In this document: piece after piece, positions 47,665 to 59,873 of the stretch | How positions within the stretch are numbered: the stretch's first letter is position 1 | Layout of the letters: each line of letters starts with the position of its first letter | Source of the DNA: Cercophora sp. LCS_1 | Lineage: Eukaryota; Ascomycota; Sordariomycetes; Sordariales; Lasiosphaeriaceae | DNA: 64,000 bases | Assembly: GCA_036250225.1 (NCBI GenBank) | Contig: JAPZLL010000007.1 | Span: forward strand, 620,001-684,000 | Reading direction: 5' to 3' | Notes under the pieces: generated by a model | Seen by the model: only the letters and a program-made list of their open reading frames with translations | Database searches by the model: none | Told to the model about the DNA's origin: nothing | Program-made: the position numbers and the translations under genes

Positions 47665-49969
47665 CGGAGTTGAGCGCATTCCTCAATTACAGGATTGGAC
47701 TCGGCGGTTTTTTCTTGCCATGTCGCTATCTCCGCTTCGTTACATGGGAAAAAGTTGGGTGGCTCGCGCGTGTCCGCGGACCACGGGAACGGGTGGTGGA
47801 CTTGCTCCTTCTTTGCGAAAAAATTCCTCCGCGCATGCATCCGAATGCAAATAACAAGCAAAATGTTCCCTTTTTTCGAATCAATCGTTTCTCTTGACAA
47901 ACGCTTGGAAAATACTAGAAGCCTTGAGCAAGGAGGAATGTCCTGCCGGCCGGAGCACCCCGGCTCGTTCTCCCCGCGCCCGCGCGCGCTACGGTCAGTT
48001 CGATCGGTCGGCCGAGCGCTGCCGGCGTCACCTTGCCCAGGGGCCTGGGTCGGTCTTTCGCGTGGTTTCTCGTTTGTTTTTCCTTTTTCCCGTTGCAGTT
48101 AAGAAGGGGCGCTAATGCACGTAAAAAAAGCCATACCCCGGGAAACCGCAACGCCCAGCCGTGCCAGGGGGGTCTTGTTACCCGTTCTAGGCTTAGTCAC
48201 AGAACGTTCTTGTGTGGAATCATCCACGCTTCGGCAGTCGCCGAAAGAATCGAGCTAGAATTGCTCGGCGCGTGCTCGGCGGTTGTTCGCACTTTGAGGC
48301 TTGAGAGTTTTTTTTAACACCACCGGGCCTAGTTTTCTGCAAGCAAAGCAAGGAGGGAATATCTGTTATGTCACAGTGTTTCATTCTGGGTGACCGAGGG
48401 ATTGGACTTGTGCAGGTTTTTTCAGCGCGCCTTGTTTTACCCTTGCGTTAGTGGGAAAGTCAAGTGTGCGGCTCGGTTCATGATCTGTGCCGTGTGTGGG
48501 TTTAGTCTCTTTAGTCAAAGGACAACAAACCTTCCCAGTCGTTCCCAAGTCGGCGACCGAGTAATGTGCCCTTTGTCGTTTGTGGTTTCTTGGCGGCAGC
48601 TATACAGGGAGGCGGCAAAGCACGACTCAGGTCTGGGATCGGGTTTCCCACGTGGTAGTATCGTGATAGATCTACCCCGGAGTTCATAGCTCCTGGATCC
48701 TGGAGCTGGCAGCTAGGCTGGTGAACGAGTCGTTTCGTCGCAACGGCGGGGAGGGTGGGATGCATGGCAGATAGGCGACGCCGACGTGGAGAGCTGTCGG
48801 GCCATAGCTTTCTCGCACGGACAGACGGACGGATCCGATACACCGGCGTTGAAACGTTGTGGCCAGAAACAACCAGACGCCAAGCATCTTAACTTGAGCT
48901 GGAAAATTGGAGGTCGTGTGTCTAGAGAGCTCCTTCCGTGTCAACTTCTTGTCCACGTCCTAGTCGGGTCGTCCATGGTAGTAGCCCCCCAGACAACAAT
49001 GTCAGAGACAACCTGATGGGTGCAACATATGACGATGTATTTGGATCTCGGGGACGGTAAGTTCGGCGGCTTCGTCAAGCATGTCGATGATCATGCCCAA
49101 GCCATGCCATTGCGAAAGCAGTCGCCCAGTTCGATGTGAGCAGCGACGGCCCGTGTCTCACGAGCATCGACCTGTTCGGGCCCGGGCGGTCTGTAGAGCT
49201 TCAGCATCAACAGTATTCTACCTCGAGATCTTCCACCCATGGTGAGGGCAAAGACCAGGATTATCAATAAAAGCTCAAGTGTGAGAATGATAATAGTTTT
49301 TACCTACCAGCTTCCATGTGGTCAGTTGGACTACGGGGCATGCTTCTCAGCACATGTGAAGTGTAACCAACAACGTTCTCAAACGCAAACTGCTCCTTCA
49401 AAACAGCCCCTGTAGATTGAACATCCCACCGCCCTCAGCTCTGTCCGTCAAGGTAGCATATACGAACCCCCGAGGTATCCCTTATGGGATGCAAGCAGCT
49501 GGCGGGCACTCCAGTCCCAGCTCAACCACCCACCGAAGCTAGCAACCAACAACTAACCACGCCTTTCCTAGACTCGCATATCAAACGCACAAGCTGCACA
49601 GCCCAATCCTTGCTCTCCAACAATCCGCATCTAGGTTCGTCAACGCCAAGAGCCGCATTGATCCACCACGCCGACCACCTCAACCCATCCCCTTTCCATT
49701 TCCATAGGTAACACAGCCCCCTAGTCGAAACTTGCAGCGCAGCCATTCTCGATTCCCATCCTGACTACAACCCCCCCACCACCACCACCTCGACACACCA
49801 CATCCCCACCCTGACCCAACCAACACTTTTCAATGTACCAACTCCTTTTAGTTTGTCCCAGAGTTTTTAGGACTGATTCTATCTAGATAAGCAATAGCTC
49901 CGAGAATGTCCGTTGCGCAGTGGTGTTGATATCCCCCTTTTCCGCACCCAAAACCATGCCAAGCAACTA

Positions 49970-50071
49970 GTCACTTTGGCGGAGTGGTTAACGCGCTGCC
50001 CTGCTATATCCTCGGATAAGCAAGCTTAGGCAGTTCCCTCGGGAGCGTAGGTTCGAATCCTACAGGTGACG
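49970..50071 (+). tRNA. tS(GCU): tRNA-Ser(GCU) with a 21-nt intron
   Basis: The sequence folds into a full tRNA. The acceptor stem pairs GTCACTT with AGGTGAC (one T-G pair). The D-arm carries GAGTGGTTAA. The anticodon stem pairs CTGCC (49996-50000) with GGCAG (50029-50033). The loop reads CTGCTA plus A, so the anticodon is GCU. An intron of 21 nt (50007-50027) sits one base after the anticodon and contains AGC, able to pair with it. A long variable arm (TCCC/GGGA) fits a serine tRNA. The T-arm is GTAGG-TTCGAAT-CCTAC, and G50071 is the discriminator. Internal A box (TGGCGGAGTGG) and B box (GGTTCGAATCC) promoters are intact. It decodes AGC and AGU. Confidence 0.95.
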
Positions 50072-50075
50072 ATTC

Positions 50076-50080
50076 TTTTT
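50076..50080 (+). terminator. RNA polymerase III terminator
   Basis: TTTTT begins five bases after the tRNA 3' end, the usual Pol III stop signal. Confidence 0.8.
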
Positions 50081-50081
50081 G

Positions 50082-50481
50082 CCTCCATTTGCTTCTCTGT
50101 GTCAATGGTAAGCTCGGCCGGGGACGGAAGGGTGGAGATACTTTTTCGGTGAGGTGACTCAGAGTGGATTGGGTTTTGTGGCTGTATGATGGCTGGCAGG
50201 TGGGGAGTGAATGTGTTGTCAAAGGATGGTGATATAGATGGGCGGTCTATGGGAGAGATTAGGTGCAAGGCGTAGACGGTAGATCGCTCTGCTGAGGGCT
50301 CAGCTTGACGACGTTCAAGTGGGGAGAGCCGAGTAGAGAATGCCAGTACTGTAAACACCCATAACGCTAACTTTTATCGCCATGATGTCTCCAGCTACTC
50401 CTAGGTATTCTATCTTCGAGCTCCCTTTTCAAACCAACCAATCCGCCAGAGACAGCACCCGTGCATAACACATAACACTCT
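50082..50481. other. Gap between the tRNA and the AROM 3' end
   Basis: This 400-bp stretch contains only short frames (for example 50026-50358 on the minus strand) that run through the tRNA and are not coding. It should hold the AROM 3' untranslated region. Confidence 0.5.
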
Positions 50482-53400
50482 TCACTCCGTTTGACCCATC
50501 ACCGCAGCCTTGGCATCGCTAAAGAGAGGCTCGATACCGGTCCAGAGTTGGAACTGCATATGTTAGTATTGCTCAGTACACCTGCAAGAGTGTGACATAC
50601 CTGATACCATCCCTGAGCAGCAAGCACCTCCAGGCCAGGGATGGCCTTCCAACCAGCATCCTCCGCGAGCTGCATAAGCGGCGTGTGTCTGGGAGTATAC
50701 GCCATCTCCAACAGCACCCTTTGGGTCTTGGTTTCGGCCTCAGCCGGATGCCTCAGAGCGGCAACCAACACCTCCCTCATGCCCTGGTCGATTGGCTTGT
50801 CGGCGGGGATACTGCTGATGACCACGCCGGGCAAGATCTTCTCTTCTAGAGCGGCAACCTCCTCAGGAGTAGTCAGCGTGCGGATATCGAACTCCTTGGG
50901 GAACGAGTCGGCGAGTTCCTGCACACGGTCGGCGCTGCGCGCAACGACGTAGATGGGGCTGTAGCCGAGATCATGGAGCGCGTACACGGCAGCACGGGTA
51001 GTGCCACCCGAGCCAACCACCATGCCTCCGCCAGGGGTTTCACGAGAGCGACGGAAGAGGCCGGCCGTGCGGAGGGAGAAGACCATGCCCATCCAGTCAG
51101 TGTTGTCACCAACAAGAACAGTCTTGCCGTCCTTGCCGGAGGTGGGGACGATGGTGTTGACGGCACCGATAACGCGGGCCGCATCCGACACTTCGTCAAC
51201 AAGCGGCATGATGGGAAGCTTGAGAGGGATGGTCACCGAGGCGCCACCAAAGTGCGGGGAGCGGATGAGATCCTGCACATCGCCTGCATTGTCCGTCTCG
51301 AAGAGAGAGTAGTCGTGGGGCAACCCGTTTTGCTTAAACAGGGTGTTGTGCAGGGCAGGCGAGCGAGATGAGAGGATGGGCTTGCCAAAGAGGTAGAAGG
51401 AGCGAGGCTCGATCTCTCCGATCAGCGCAAGCGCCTTTCGGATCTCGGCAGCCGAGAGCTGGCCTGGTGCCGCCTTGGACGGCAGCGCAGGGTGGGAGAC
51501 CGGGGTCATGAAGCCGTTGAGCACCCTGCTCAGCTTGCCCGCCGTGCCCATGTTCAAGCCGATAATGGGCTTGTTGTGCGCGGCAAGCATCTGGGCCTTG
51601 AAGCTGGCCAGGGCAAAGTTGTCCACTATTTCACGGGCCACACCCACGAGCTTGATGACATCGCCGTGCTGCAGCGCCTTGTTGTAGAACGGAACCCACC
51701 CACCGTTCTTCCAAGACAGCCGTCCCTGGGGATCGTGGTGGGATGCGATGATGCGAGTGGCCCCCTTTGCATCTGTCACAGCCTGGATGATATGATCAGG
51801 CAGCGTCATCTCGACATCGAGATACTCGACACCGGTTCGCAGACCGACTTCGTAGAGCTTGTGAGCCAAGTCGTAGTCTGTATCGGGGAACTTGCCACCC
51901 TGGCTGACAGTTCGGACGGTGTACACGATAGGGATCTTGGCGGCAGAGCGAAGCAGAGCAACCTGTGTTGCGACAAACTCGGGGTCATAGTCCTCAAGCA
52001 GGTCGACGCGCAGCTCAACGGCGTCAGATCCAACGACAGCTCTTGGAATGATGTCCATTGCCGCGGCAACATTGGGAACGGTTAGGGAAACGAAAAAGGA
52101 ATGCCTCTTCGCCTTGACCTTCTCCAGGTGGGAAGCGCCGCCGCAGACGACAGACAGGAACCGAGCAAAGTCCGCTGGCGGCTCGTGGAGCACGGCCGAA
52201 TCACCGGGATGCGGGCTGTGATACTGGTAATTGCTGCACTCCTCGAACCATGGCTTGCGGCGGTAGTACACCTCCCGGATCCGCTCGGAGTAGGCGGGTC
52301 GCGACTTGTCCCGCATGAGATACTCAACCACCTGGTCGGTATCCCGGTGGACAAGGAGGACTGGGCCGCCGCTCTGCTTGTACGAAACGAGGAGCTTGCG
52401 AGCCGCCTCCGTCTCTACCAGGCCGCCTCCACAGGAGAAGATGTGTCCAGTCGGCTTGTTCTTGATGACATCTTCGAGAAGCTCCAGCTCGGCTTTCCTG
52501 AAGCCCTCCCAGCCTCGCTCCCCGTTGATGATATCTGGAATCGTCATCTTTTCACGTCGCTCAAGCTCCTCGTCAAGGTCCAGGAGCGGGCGCTTCAAGA
52601 CTCGGGACATCCACCGACCTGCTGTCGTTTTCCCGGCACCCCGCATCCCAATGACAAAGATGGAACGAGCGGTGCAGGTCTGTGTCTCCTTAGCACGAGC
52701 TGTGTGCGGTTCTTCCTCGCCCTCGAGATAGACCTTGAAGGATTGCGACATGATGTCCCACCAGCCAGGCCACGTCTTGCCCGTGCATTCACGCTCGAGG
52801 ATCAGAACGGGATTCGGGGAGACGGTAGACAGGACACCGAAGCTCATGGCAACACGGTGATCATCGTAGCAGTAGACACCACCGGCAGGCTCGGTAAGCT
52901 CCTTGTAAGGGCGGCCATTCACCTCGATACCATCATCAAGTTCGTCACAGTGAACACCAAACTTGGCGAGCTGGTCCTTCATGGCCTTGATGCGGTTGCA
53001 CTCCTTGACTCTTTGGTTGGCAATACCGGTGATCTGAGTCTTGCCGTCCGCAACAGCAGCAAGCACCGAAGCAGTGAGGAAGGCATCGGTCATGGGCTCC
53101 ATGTCGACGTGTGGGATGGCCTTGAGCGTCCCGATGGGAGGCCCGGTGACGGTGGTGGAAGTCTCTGTTTGCTCGACTGTGCAGCCCATGGGTCTGAGCA
53201 CCTCGACAGCGAAGCGGGCATCTCCCTGGAGCGATGCGGAACCGATATTTGGGATAGTGCACTTCGTGCCGGTGATTGCTGCTACGGCAAGAGGATACGT
53301 TGCGGAGCTAGCGTCGCTCTCAACAACGTACTTCTCAGGGTTTCTGTAAACGCCCTGGGGGATGTGGTAGGTGTTGGGGTCCTCAGCCGACCTCTCGACC

Positions 53401-55232
53401 TTGACGCCAAAGGAAGCCATCATGGCCATCGTCATATCGATATAAGGTTGGGAGATGGGTTTGCCACCCACCAGACGCAGGGTTACAGGCTTGCGCGCAT
53501 AAGGCGCGGCCATCAATAGCGATGACACATACTGTGATGAGATTGTTGCGGCGAGTTCGATCACACCGCCGTCAAATCCGCTCGCAGCGTCAACCTGGAC
53601 CGGAAGGCTGTTCGGCTTTTCAAGGTACTTGACGCCGATACCGTTCGATCGCAAGGCATCGACTAACGCTCCGATAGGCCTAACTTTCATCCTTGCGTTA
53701 CCCGTCAGGACCGTAGAGGACACATCGGTGGGAGAGCACAGAGCCACAACGGATGTCAGGAAGCGGGCGGCGGTACCCGCATTGCCCAAATACAAGGACT
53801 CGGAACTGGCATGCAGTTTACCTCCCCTTCCCTTAACAACCAGGACATCGCCATCCTCCCACGAGAAGGATGCGCCCTGCAGTTGGCCAATTGCGGTCAA
53901 CATGTACTGCGTGTCATCGGAGTGAAGCAGCCCATGGATTCGTGTGGTCCCTTCTCCGAGAGCAGCCAGAACCAACGCGCGGTTGGAGATGCTCTTGGAC
54001 CCCGGAGGAGTAACGCTCACGGACAAGTCCTTGGGGACACCAGCAGCAACGCGGACGCAAGGGGAGAGAACAATGCGGATGGCGCGGTCCTCTACAACGC
54101 TTGCCTTGGGCTCGTAGGTCTTTCCGATGGCCGAGAGCAGCACAATCTTCTTTTTCCGGCCATCATTCTTCTTGTCGACACCCATCTTCTCCAAGAGAAC
54201 ATCAACTGGGCACTCCTTGCCCGCAGTAAGCTTGACAATGCGCTTGTCTTTGAGCGAAGTCGGCAAATCGTAGCTGGCGATGCACTTGGTCAGTCGGGCG
54301 ACGGCACTAGGCTTGAGCACGCCGAGGAAGCGGGCGAGTTCTGCTTCTTTCACCATGCCAATGGCCACACACTCGCCATGGAGGACCTGGGGTGTGAGGA
54401 TGGCCTCGTAGGCATGGCCAATTGAGTGGCCAAAGTTGAGCAGGTTTCGAAGCCCGCCTTCTCTTTCGTCGGCCGATACAACCTCCGCCTTGACCTTGGC
54501 AGAACCCAAAACGATGCGCTTGAGGATGTCGCGGATAGGGGTCAATCGGCCAGACCCATTCTTGGTGGTCGAGCGGATCGCTTCGAGAATTGCGGCGGCG
54601 TTCTCTTCGAGCGCGGTGAATTCGGTCTCGTTCCAGATGGCAGCCGTCTTGACGACCTCGGCCATGCCGTTGATGAACTCGCGCACCGGGAGGGTTTCGA
54701 GAAACTCCAGATCGATATAGATGCGGCGCGGCTGCCAGAAGGCGCCGATCAAATTCTTGCCCATGGGTGTGTCAATGGCCGTCTTGCCACCGATGGACGA
54801 GTCGACCATGGCGAGCAGAGTGGTCGGGACCTGGACGAAACGAACGCCGCGCATGAAGGTGGCAGCCACATAGCCGATCATGTCGCCGATGACACCACCG
54901 CCGAGGGCAATGACCACAGTGTCGCGAGTGCATTGCTGCGACAGCATCCAATCTTCGATCTCGGCCTTTGTCTCGCGGCCCTTGGAGTATTCGCCGGGCG
55001 GAATGGCGTAGCTGAGGAGGCGCACATTTTCGGGAGCGGCCTTTTCGAAGACGGCCTTGAAGCTGGGAACATATAGAGGCTCGAGGTTCGTGTCGGTAAT
55101 GAGGACGTAGGTAGAGGACTTGATGTTCTCAAGGAGGTCGTGAGTCACAAAGCTGAGCCAGATCCCATGGTCAACAACGATGTCATCGTTACCCAGGATC
55201 GAGATTCTTGTTGGGCCATTGGAGGTAGCCAT
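50482..55232 (-). CDS. aroM: Pentafunctional AROM polypeptide
   Basis: Model: complement(50482..50553, 50601..55232), 1567 aa, matching fungal AROM length. Five enzymes of the shikimate pathway are fused in order. 3-dehydroquinate synthase is at about 1-385 (ALGGGVIGDMIGYVA, DSSIGGKTAID). EPSP synthase is at about 400-845 (PPGSKSISNRALVLAALGEG near 414). Shikimate kinase is at about 860-1050 (P-loop GMRGAGKTT). Type I 3-dehydroquinase is at about 1060-1275 (ASHHDPQG, GDVIKLVGVA). Shikimate dehydrogenase is at about 1285-1567. It turns DAHP into EPSP for Phe, Tyr and Trp synthesis in the cytosol. The 47-bp intron near the 3' end restores the family's ending QFQLWTGIEPLF. The ATG at 55232 (MATSNGP) is chosen because the 37 codons before it look like leader. 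All catalytic motifs listed are intact. Confidence 0.97.
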
Positions 55233-55423
55233 GATGGATAGAGGGGTAGGGAGGGCGCAATTGGGCCCTACATGCGTGTTTTGGATCTCTAGTGCGGTTC
55301 GTAGAACCCCTATGGGTTGGTGGTTGATGATGTTTCCGGTCAAAAGTCCGCTCTATCGCACTTGAGTTTTAGCGGGGAAAAAAATTGACAGCTCCCGCCG
55401 TTTCTCGGCCTCAATTGATGTCA

Positions 55424-55908
55424 GGTACCGGTACCCCACAACCCGAGATCCATGAACATCTCTTTACCTCAACTTCACTGCTTCGGAAGTCCTTTGCGTC
55501 GTTTTTGATGCGTTTCATAGGCTCCAAAAGTTCTTGACCTTGTTCTACAGCTTGTTTTCTCCTTCTTCTGTTCTAGTCTTAGCCCAACAATTTTTGATTG
55601 CTTCACTAGGATGGCGAACGAGGTGGTCTTGGAAGACGTGGCAACTGCGATCTTCGGCGGTTGCATGTACCGGTACCTACTTCTCCACCATGGTTAGACG
55701 CCCCTCGAAACTAGCTACCTTGGTACTTGTTGCGATTGAAAGCTCAAACTCCCTTCAAAGAATGGGTTCAAAATACTGCCGGACTATATAGTATCTCGTG
55801 CACTTCAAGATAATTCTCCCTTTCTGGGCCTCCCATCACTGTGTAATTTCCTCCGTTTCTTCAAGCTGTCGACACAAACGGGTAGCTCGGGTACGTACCT
55901 TCCGTACC
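55424..55908. promoter_or_regulatory. Cluster of GGTACC-type palindromes
   Basis: In under 500 bp there are eleven GGTAC or GTACC words. The identical GTACCGGTACC occurs at 55425-55435 and 55667-55677, GGTAC at 55722, GGTACGTACC at 55890-55899 and GTACC at 55904. About one would be expected by chance at even base use. The cluster lies between AROM and rvt, which are divergently transcribed, so it may regulate either. The motif is seen; the function is inferred. Confidence 0.4.
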
Positions 55909-56655
55909 CTGCAGATGTGGGGAGCCTTGAGCTTCATCCCACGATGCGCGCTTGCCCGCCCCAACGGTCCCCAGTTGCCCAACTCTATGAGAAGCGATGC
56001 AAGTCTCATAGAATCGGGAATCAGGCACTAGACAAGTACAAAGAGAATTGTGCCGTAAGTCAACAAGACTACCTACTTACTACTAGAAGTGTATATTACC
56101 TTAGTGTTGGGTTGCCTTTGACACAACACATTTTTGGTTAGACCCTAGCCCCTGTGCATTTCGCGTTGCAAACCCCAGAAGTTGATTCATCCCCCCTCCT
56201 CCCCACACCGACCCAAAGGACACGGAAAGTGCTCTCACCGCCTGGAATCATGGTGCAGGCAGTCGTGGATGCCCAACATCGTTTTTTATGCTCAATTGAC
56301 GCCAAGCGACAGCCATAACATGGGTTGTGCTCGGATGTTTAAGTCCAATCCCCGAAGCTCCGTTCCCCAAGCTCGCTTTCCCGCATTGCTGCCTTCGAAT
56401 CTCCTTCGGCCATCTTCAGCCCTGGCCTCCGATGCATGGGGATGCAGGCACCAAAGGCGCTGTCGAACCAGTCCCTTGAAACACATTGGATATTATGACT
56501 CAAAGAATGCATCTTTCATGATTTCACGGACCATGTTGTCATTCGACGATGCAGGCTGTCTTGGCTCTTTCCAGCTCCAAAATGGATATAAATCAGCATC
56601 TGGGGGCCGCACTGTTGGTCTCGAATCAACAACCCGCAACACCATCAAGCACAAG

Positions 56656-56662
56656 TATAAAG
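56656..56662 (+). promoter_or_regulatory. TATA-like element of rvt
   Basis: TATAAAG lies 98 bp upstream of the rvt ATG. The distance is suitable for a TATA box with a short leader. Confidence 0.45.
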
Positions 56663-56753
56663 TCTAGCCTGGAATATTCCTCATCTTATCGTTTCCCAGC
56701 AACTTCGCAATCACCTTTCACTCTCGCTGCCCCACTCTTTCCAAGTTCTCGCC

Positions 56754-59650
56754 ATGGCTTCCCCAACCTCCGTTCTTTCCAAGACTCTGCAGAGCATCAC
56801 CTTGACCAAGATCAAGGAGCTCGAGTCGCGTCGTAACTCGTACGAAACCCGGAAGCGAGCCTTTCTCGAGAAAGCCGATGCTGCCACTGATCAGCGAGAC
56901 CGCCTGGAATGTCTTCTCGAGGCCTTCAAAGAGCTTTACCCCGGGGCGTCCAAGGACCGCTCCTTGACCAATATCGAACGCTGGTTGACCCAATCGCGCT
57001 ACGACGCCTCGATTCCCGCAACCAAGTTGGCTGACTTTGACGAGCAACTCCGTGCTAAACTCGACATCCAAAGTCGCAAGCTTGACATGGCCCATCTATA
57101 CTCCCGCCTGCTGACCGAGTGGATGGACCAACCTATCGCGGACCCTCTGGAGAATCTTCCCACTGACGATAATGACGACGCTTTTGAGGTGGTGGTTGAA
57201 CGCCAACGTCAGCGTCTGAGCGAGCTGGTCGACAAGTTCGAGTCGGTGGTCTTCAAACCTCTGGAAACAAGTGATGCCGAGATCAAAAAGTTTCTAGACG
57301 ACCTCTTTACCGACGAAGAAAGTCAAAAGGCTCTTGAGAAACTCCGGGAGAGTGTTGCTGAAGCCAGCAAAGAGCTCTGGTCCGAGACCGCGCCATTCAA
57401 CGATGAGTCTCTGACCAGCTGCATCAAGGGGCTGCTGACCGAGGATATCCTGAGCGATGAGAAGCAAGCGATCCTCCGCGACTTTTTAGAGAGCGAGGTC
57501 GCCAAGGCCGAGATCGCTGATGTTTTGAACATGAGATACTCAGATCTGAAGCAATGGTGAGAATCCAGACGATATACAGACGTTGAAGGCAAGCTAACAA
57601 GTGCGCAGGCATTGGGATGCTGGCAAAGATGGGATTCGCGTCATGCCTCGGGCAGGGTTGAACGGAAAGTATCGAATCTGGGCCGACGACGATATCCTAC
57701 AAATGATCTTTGTTCAGTACATCGGCATCAAACTCTGCAACATCATCAAGCCGACACTGAAGAAATTCATGTCGAGCGTCTGCGTCCGGAGCCTTGATCC
57801 TGACCAAGTCTTGTCACAAGACGACCAAGATCGACGAAGATACTTCCTCCAGCAGTACTACTACTCCACGGACACGAACAACCTCGAGCACGAACGTAAG
57901 ACGGCATACATGGATACTTTCTTTTTGTCACAGCTTCCTAGCACGGAGACATCCCTCTTCGATGGCGATCATAACTACGACGGGGAGGACGACAGCGACA
58001 GCGACGACAGTTCCGTGCAAGGTGTGAAGAAGGACGGCCCGCCGCAGAAAAAGTCCGGCATCAAGCAAAAGCTTCTGCGGCAGCTCACTACCGAGTTGCT
58101 TGTCCACCGCCTTCGTGGCAAAACATCTGACACAAAGGACGACATCGGAAATGGCGTTGCTCTCGTTCAAACCGATCTCCAATGGTGAGTACCTGAGTAA
58201 AATCGTTGCAAATTGGGACGACACGGCGCTAATTTTCTTCGAGGTATGCCACTGGACTCCCCCACTCTACAATCTACACGATTCTTGAGTACGTTGGCTT
58301 CGGCGAAGATTGGATCACCTTTTTCCGCAAGTATCTCGAGGCCCCCCTCAACCTCGATGCCGCTTCGGATGATCGACCGCAACAAGGGCCCCGAATTCGC
58401 AAGAGAGGAGTCCCTATGGCCCACGCATCCGAAAAATTCACTGGCGAACTTGTGCTCTTTTTCATGGATCTCGCCGTCAACCGCCAGACTGGGCTACTGC
58501 TTTACCGCCTGCACGACGACATCTGGCTGCTGGGCGAGCCTTCGCAATGCGCGCAAGCCTGGACTTGCATGCAGTCGTTCGCCAAGACTTTCGGACTGGA
58601 CTTCAATAAGAGCAAGACAGGCTCTGTCTATCTCCCGGGAAGAGAGAAGAGAAATACCAACATCGCCAAGGCATTGCCAGAAGGGACAGTGACCATCGGG
58701 TTCTTGCGTCTTGATGCCGAATCTGGGAAATGGGGCATCGACAAGAAGATGGTCAAGGCCCACCTGGAACAACTCGAGAGACAGCTTAACAACTGCAAAA
58801 GTGTGTTGTCCTGGGTCCAGACATGGAATTCGTGCATCGGCCGCTTCTTCAGCCACACATTCGGAGAGCCAGCTTTCTGCTTCGGGCGAGAGCACGTCGA
58901 CGAAATACTCGAAACATATTCGAACATGTTGAAGACCCTGTTCCCGAACGGCAACGGGGGCAGCGTTGTCAAACACCGTAAGAAATCCCGTCGTTATTGA
59001 CCTTCCAATGCTCACACCGCGTTACTATAGTTAAGACAATGATCGAGAAGCGTTTCGGCGTCAAGGATCTGCCAGATGCATTCATATTTCTCCCAGAGCA
59101 CCTCGGCGGCCTCGGTTTGCGGAACCCCTTTGTCAACCTATTTCTCATCCGTGATCAGATCAAGGAGACACCCGAAGATGTCATCGAGGGTGTTCTGCGT
59201 CGTGAGCGTGAACGTTATCTCGAGGACAAGAAGACATTCGAGGCAAATGCGGAGACTGCTCTTCGCCGCCGCCTGCGTCAAGTATTTTCTGGTGCTGAGG
59301 ATTTGGACGAGGTTGCTGTCAAGCCTGAGGAGATCACTACATTCATGTCACTGGAGGAACACACCAAGTTCCGGGAGCGGATCAGTCGCGACTTCCGTGA
59401 CACATATCTCAAGCTCATCTCGACCCCAGACATCAAGGACGTTGCTTTGAGCAAGGAGGTCGAAAGCGGCTTAGACGAACTGGAAGGTTTCGTTTCCCTT
59501 GACTCAGAGAAGAAGTGGTTCCTGCAGCTCTATTCGGAGGAGTTGTTTGACGAGTTTGGCGGATTGAGCCTGGTTGACAAGCAATTCCTCCCGGTCGGCG
59601 TTCTGACGATGATGAGGGGAAAGAAGGTTACCTGGCAGATGGTGCTCTGA
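56754..59650 (+). CDS. rvt: rvt: cellular reverse-transcriptase-related protein
   Basis: Model: join(56754..57556, 57609..58184, 58244..58977, 59031..59650), 910 aa. A long helical N-terminal domain (about 1-265) precedes the RT core. Motif A is TDLQWYATGLPHSTI with D457. Motif B is RKRGVPMAHASEKF at about 512-525. Motif C is YRLHDDIWLLG with D551-D552. NKSKTGS at 581-587 follows as the primer/template lysine motif. An acidic loop with charged low complexity (about 380-410) sits between RT segments, as is typical of rvt genes. The C-terminal domain holds FLPEHLGGLGLRNPF. This family is known as single-copy host genes, shown in Neurospora crassa to polymerise nucleotides in vitro, with an unsettled role. 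There is no endonuclease, gag, LTR or poly(A) tail beside it. The splice joins restore W-H and W-Y codons. The third exon's acceptor is TTCGAG, a weak site. Confidence 0.92.
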
Positions 59651-59873
59651 CGCATCGCGCCGCAGTGGGTCGTGGACTTGACGTCAGTGTTGTAAAACAG
59701 CCGACGCGCTTCACCCGTGGTGGGACTCGGACTCGACGTGATCCGTTTCATTCAAATGGGTACTATGCAGCCGCTTAAATCAAGAAATTGTTTCACTTCC
59801 AGCCCATCCGCACTCAGGCATGCAAAACCAAAAACCAAAACCAAAAGGAAAACCCCGACGCCTCCGTGACCGT

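Larger units (their letters stand above)
41875..49969. other. Gene-poor 8-kb region
   Basis: From the Rpn4-like start to the tRNA no convincing protein gene was found, although dozens of short frames (up to 191 codons) occur on both strands and overlap each other. Composition is still fairly GC-rich, so this is not an RIP desert. It holds homopolymer tracts (A15, A18, T40), a (CA)8 run and a GGTACGTACC palindrome at 42207-42216. It may contain a long 5' leader, distant promoter elements, or unannotated non-coding transcripts. Confidence 0.5.
55233..56753. other. Divergent intergenic region between AROM and rvt
   Basis: The 1.5-kb gap carries the GGTACC-type cluster and a TATA-like element near rvt. 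Short plus-strand frames at 55534-56667 lack coding support. Any shared regulation of the two genes is untested. Confidence 0.5.

Noticed and set aside
52101..53519. Plus-strand open frame of 472 codons inside AROM
   Set aside because: It is antisense to the EPSP synthase, shikimate kinase and dehydroquinase coding region. GC-rich third positions make such shadow frames common. No domain or intron supports it.
56754..59650. Reading the reverse-transcriptase gene as a retrotransposon
   Set aside because: There are introns inside the RT domain, no endonuclease, RNase H, gag or terminal repeats, and the residues follow the cellular rvt pattern.
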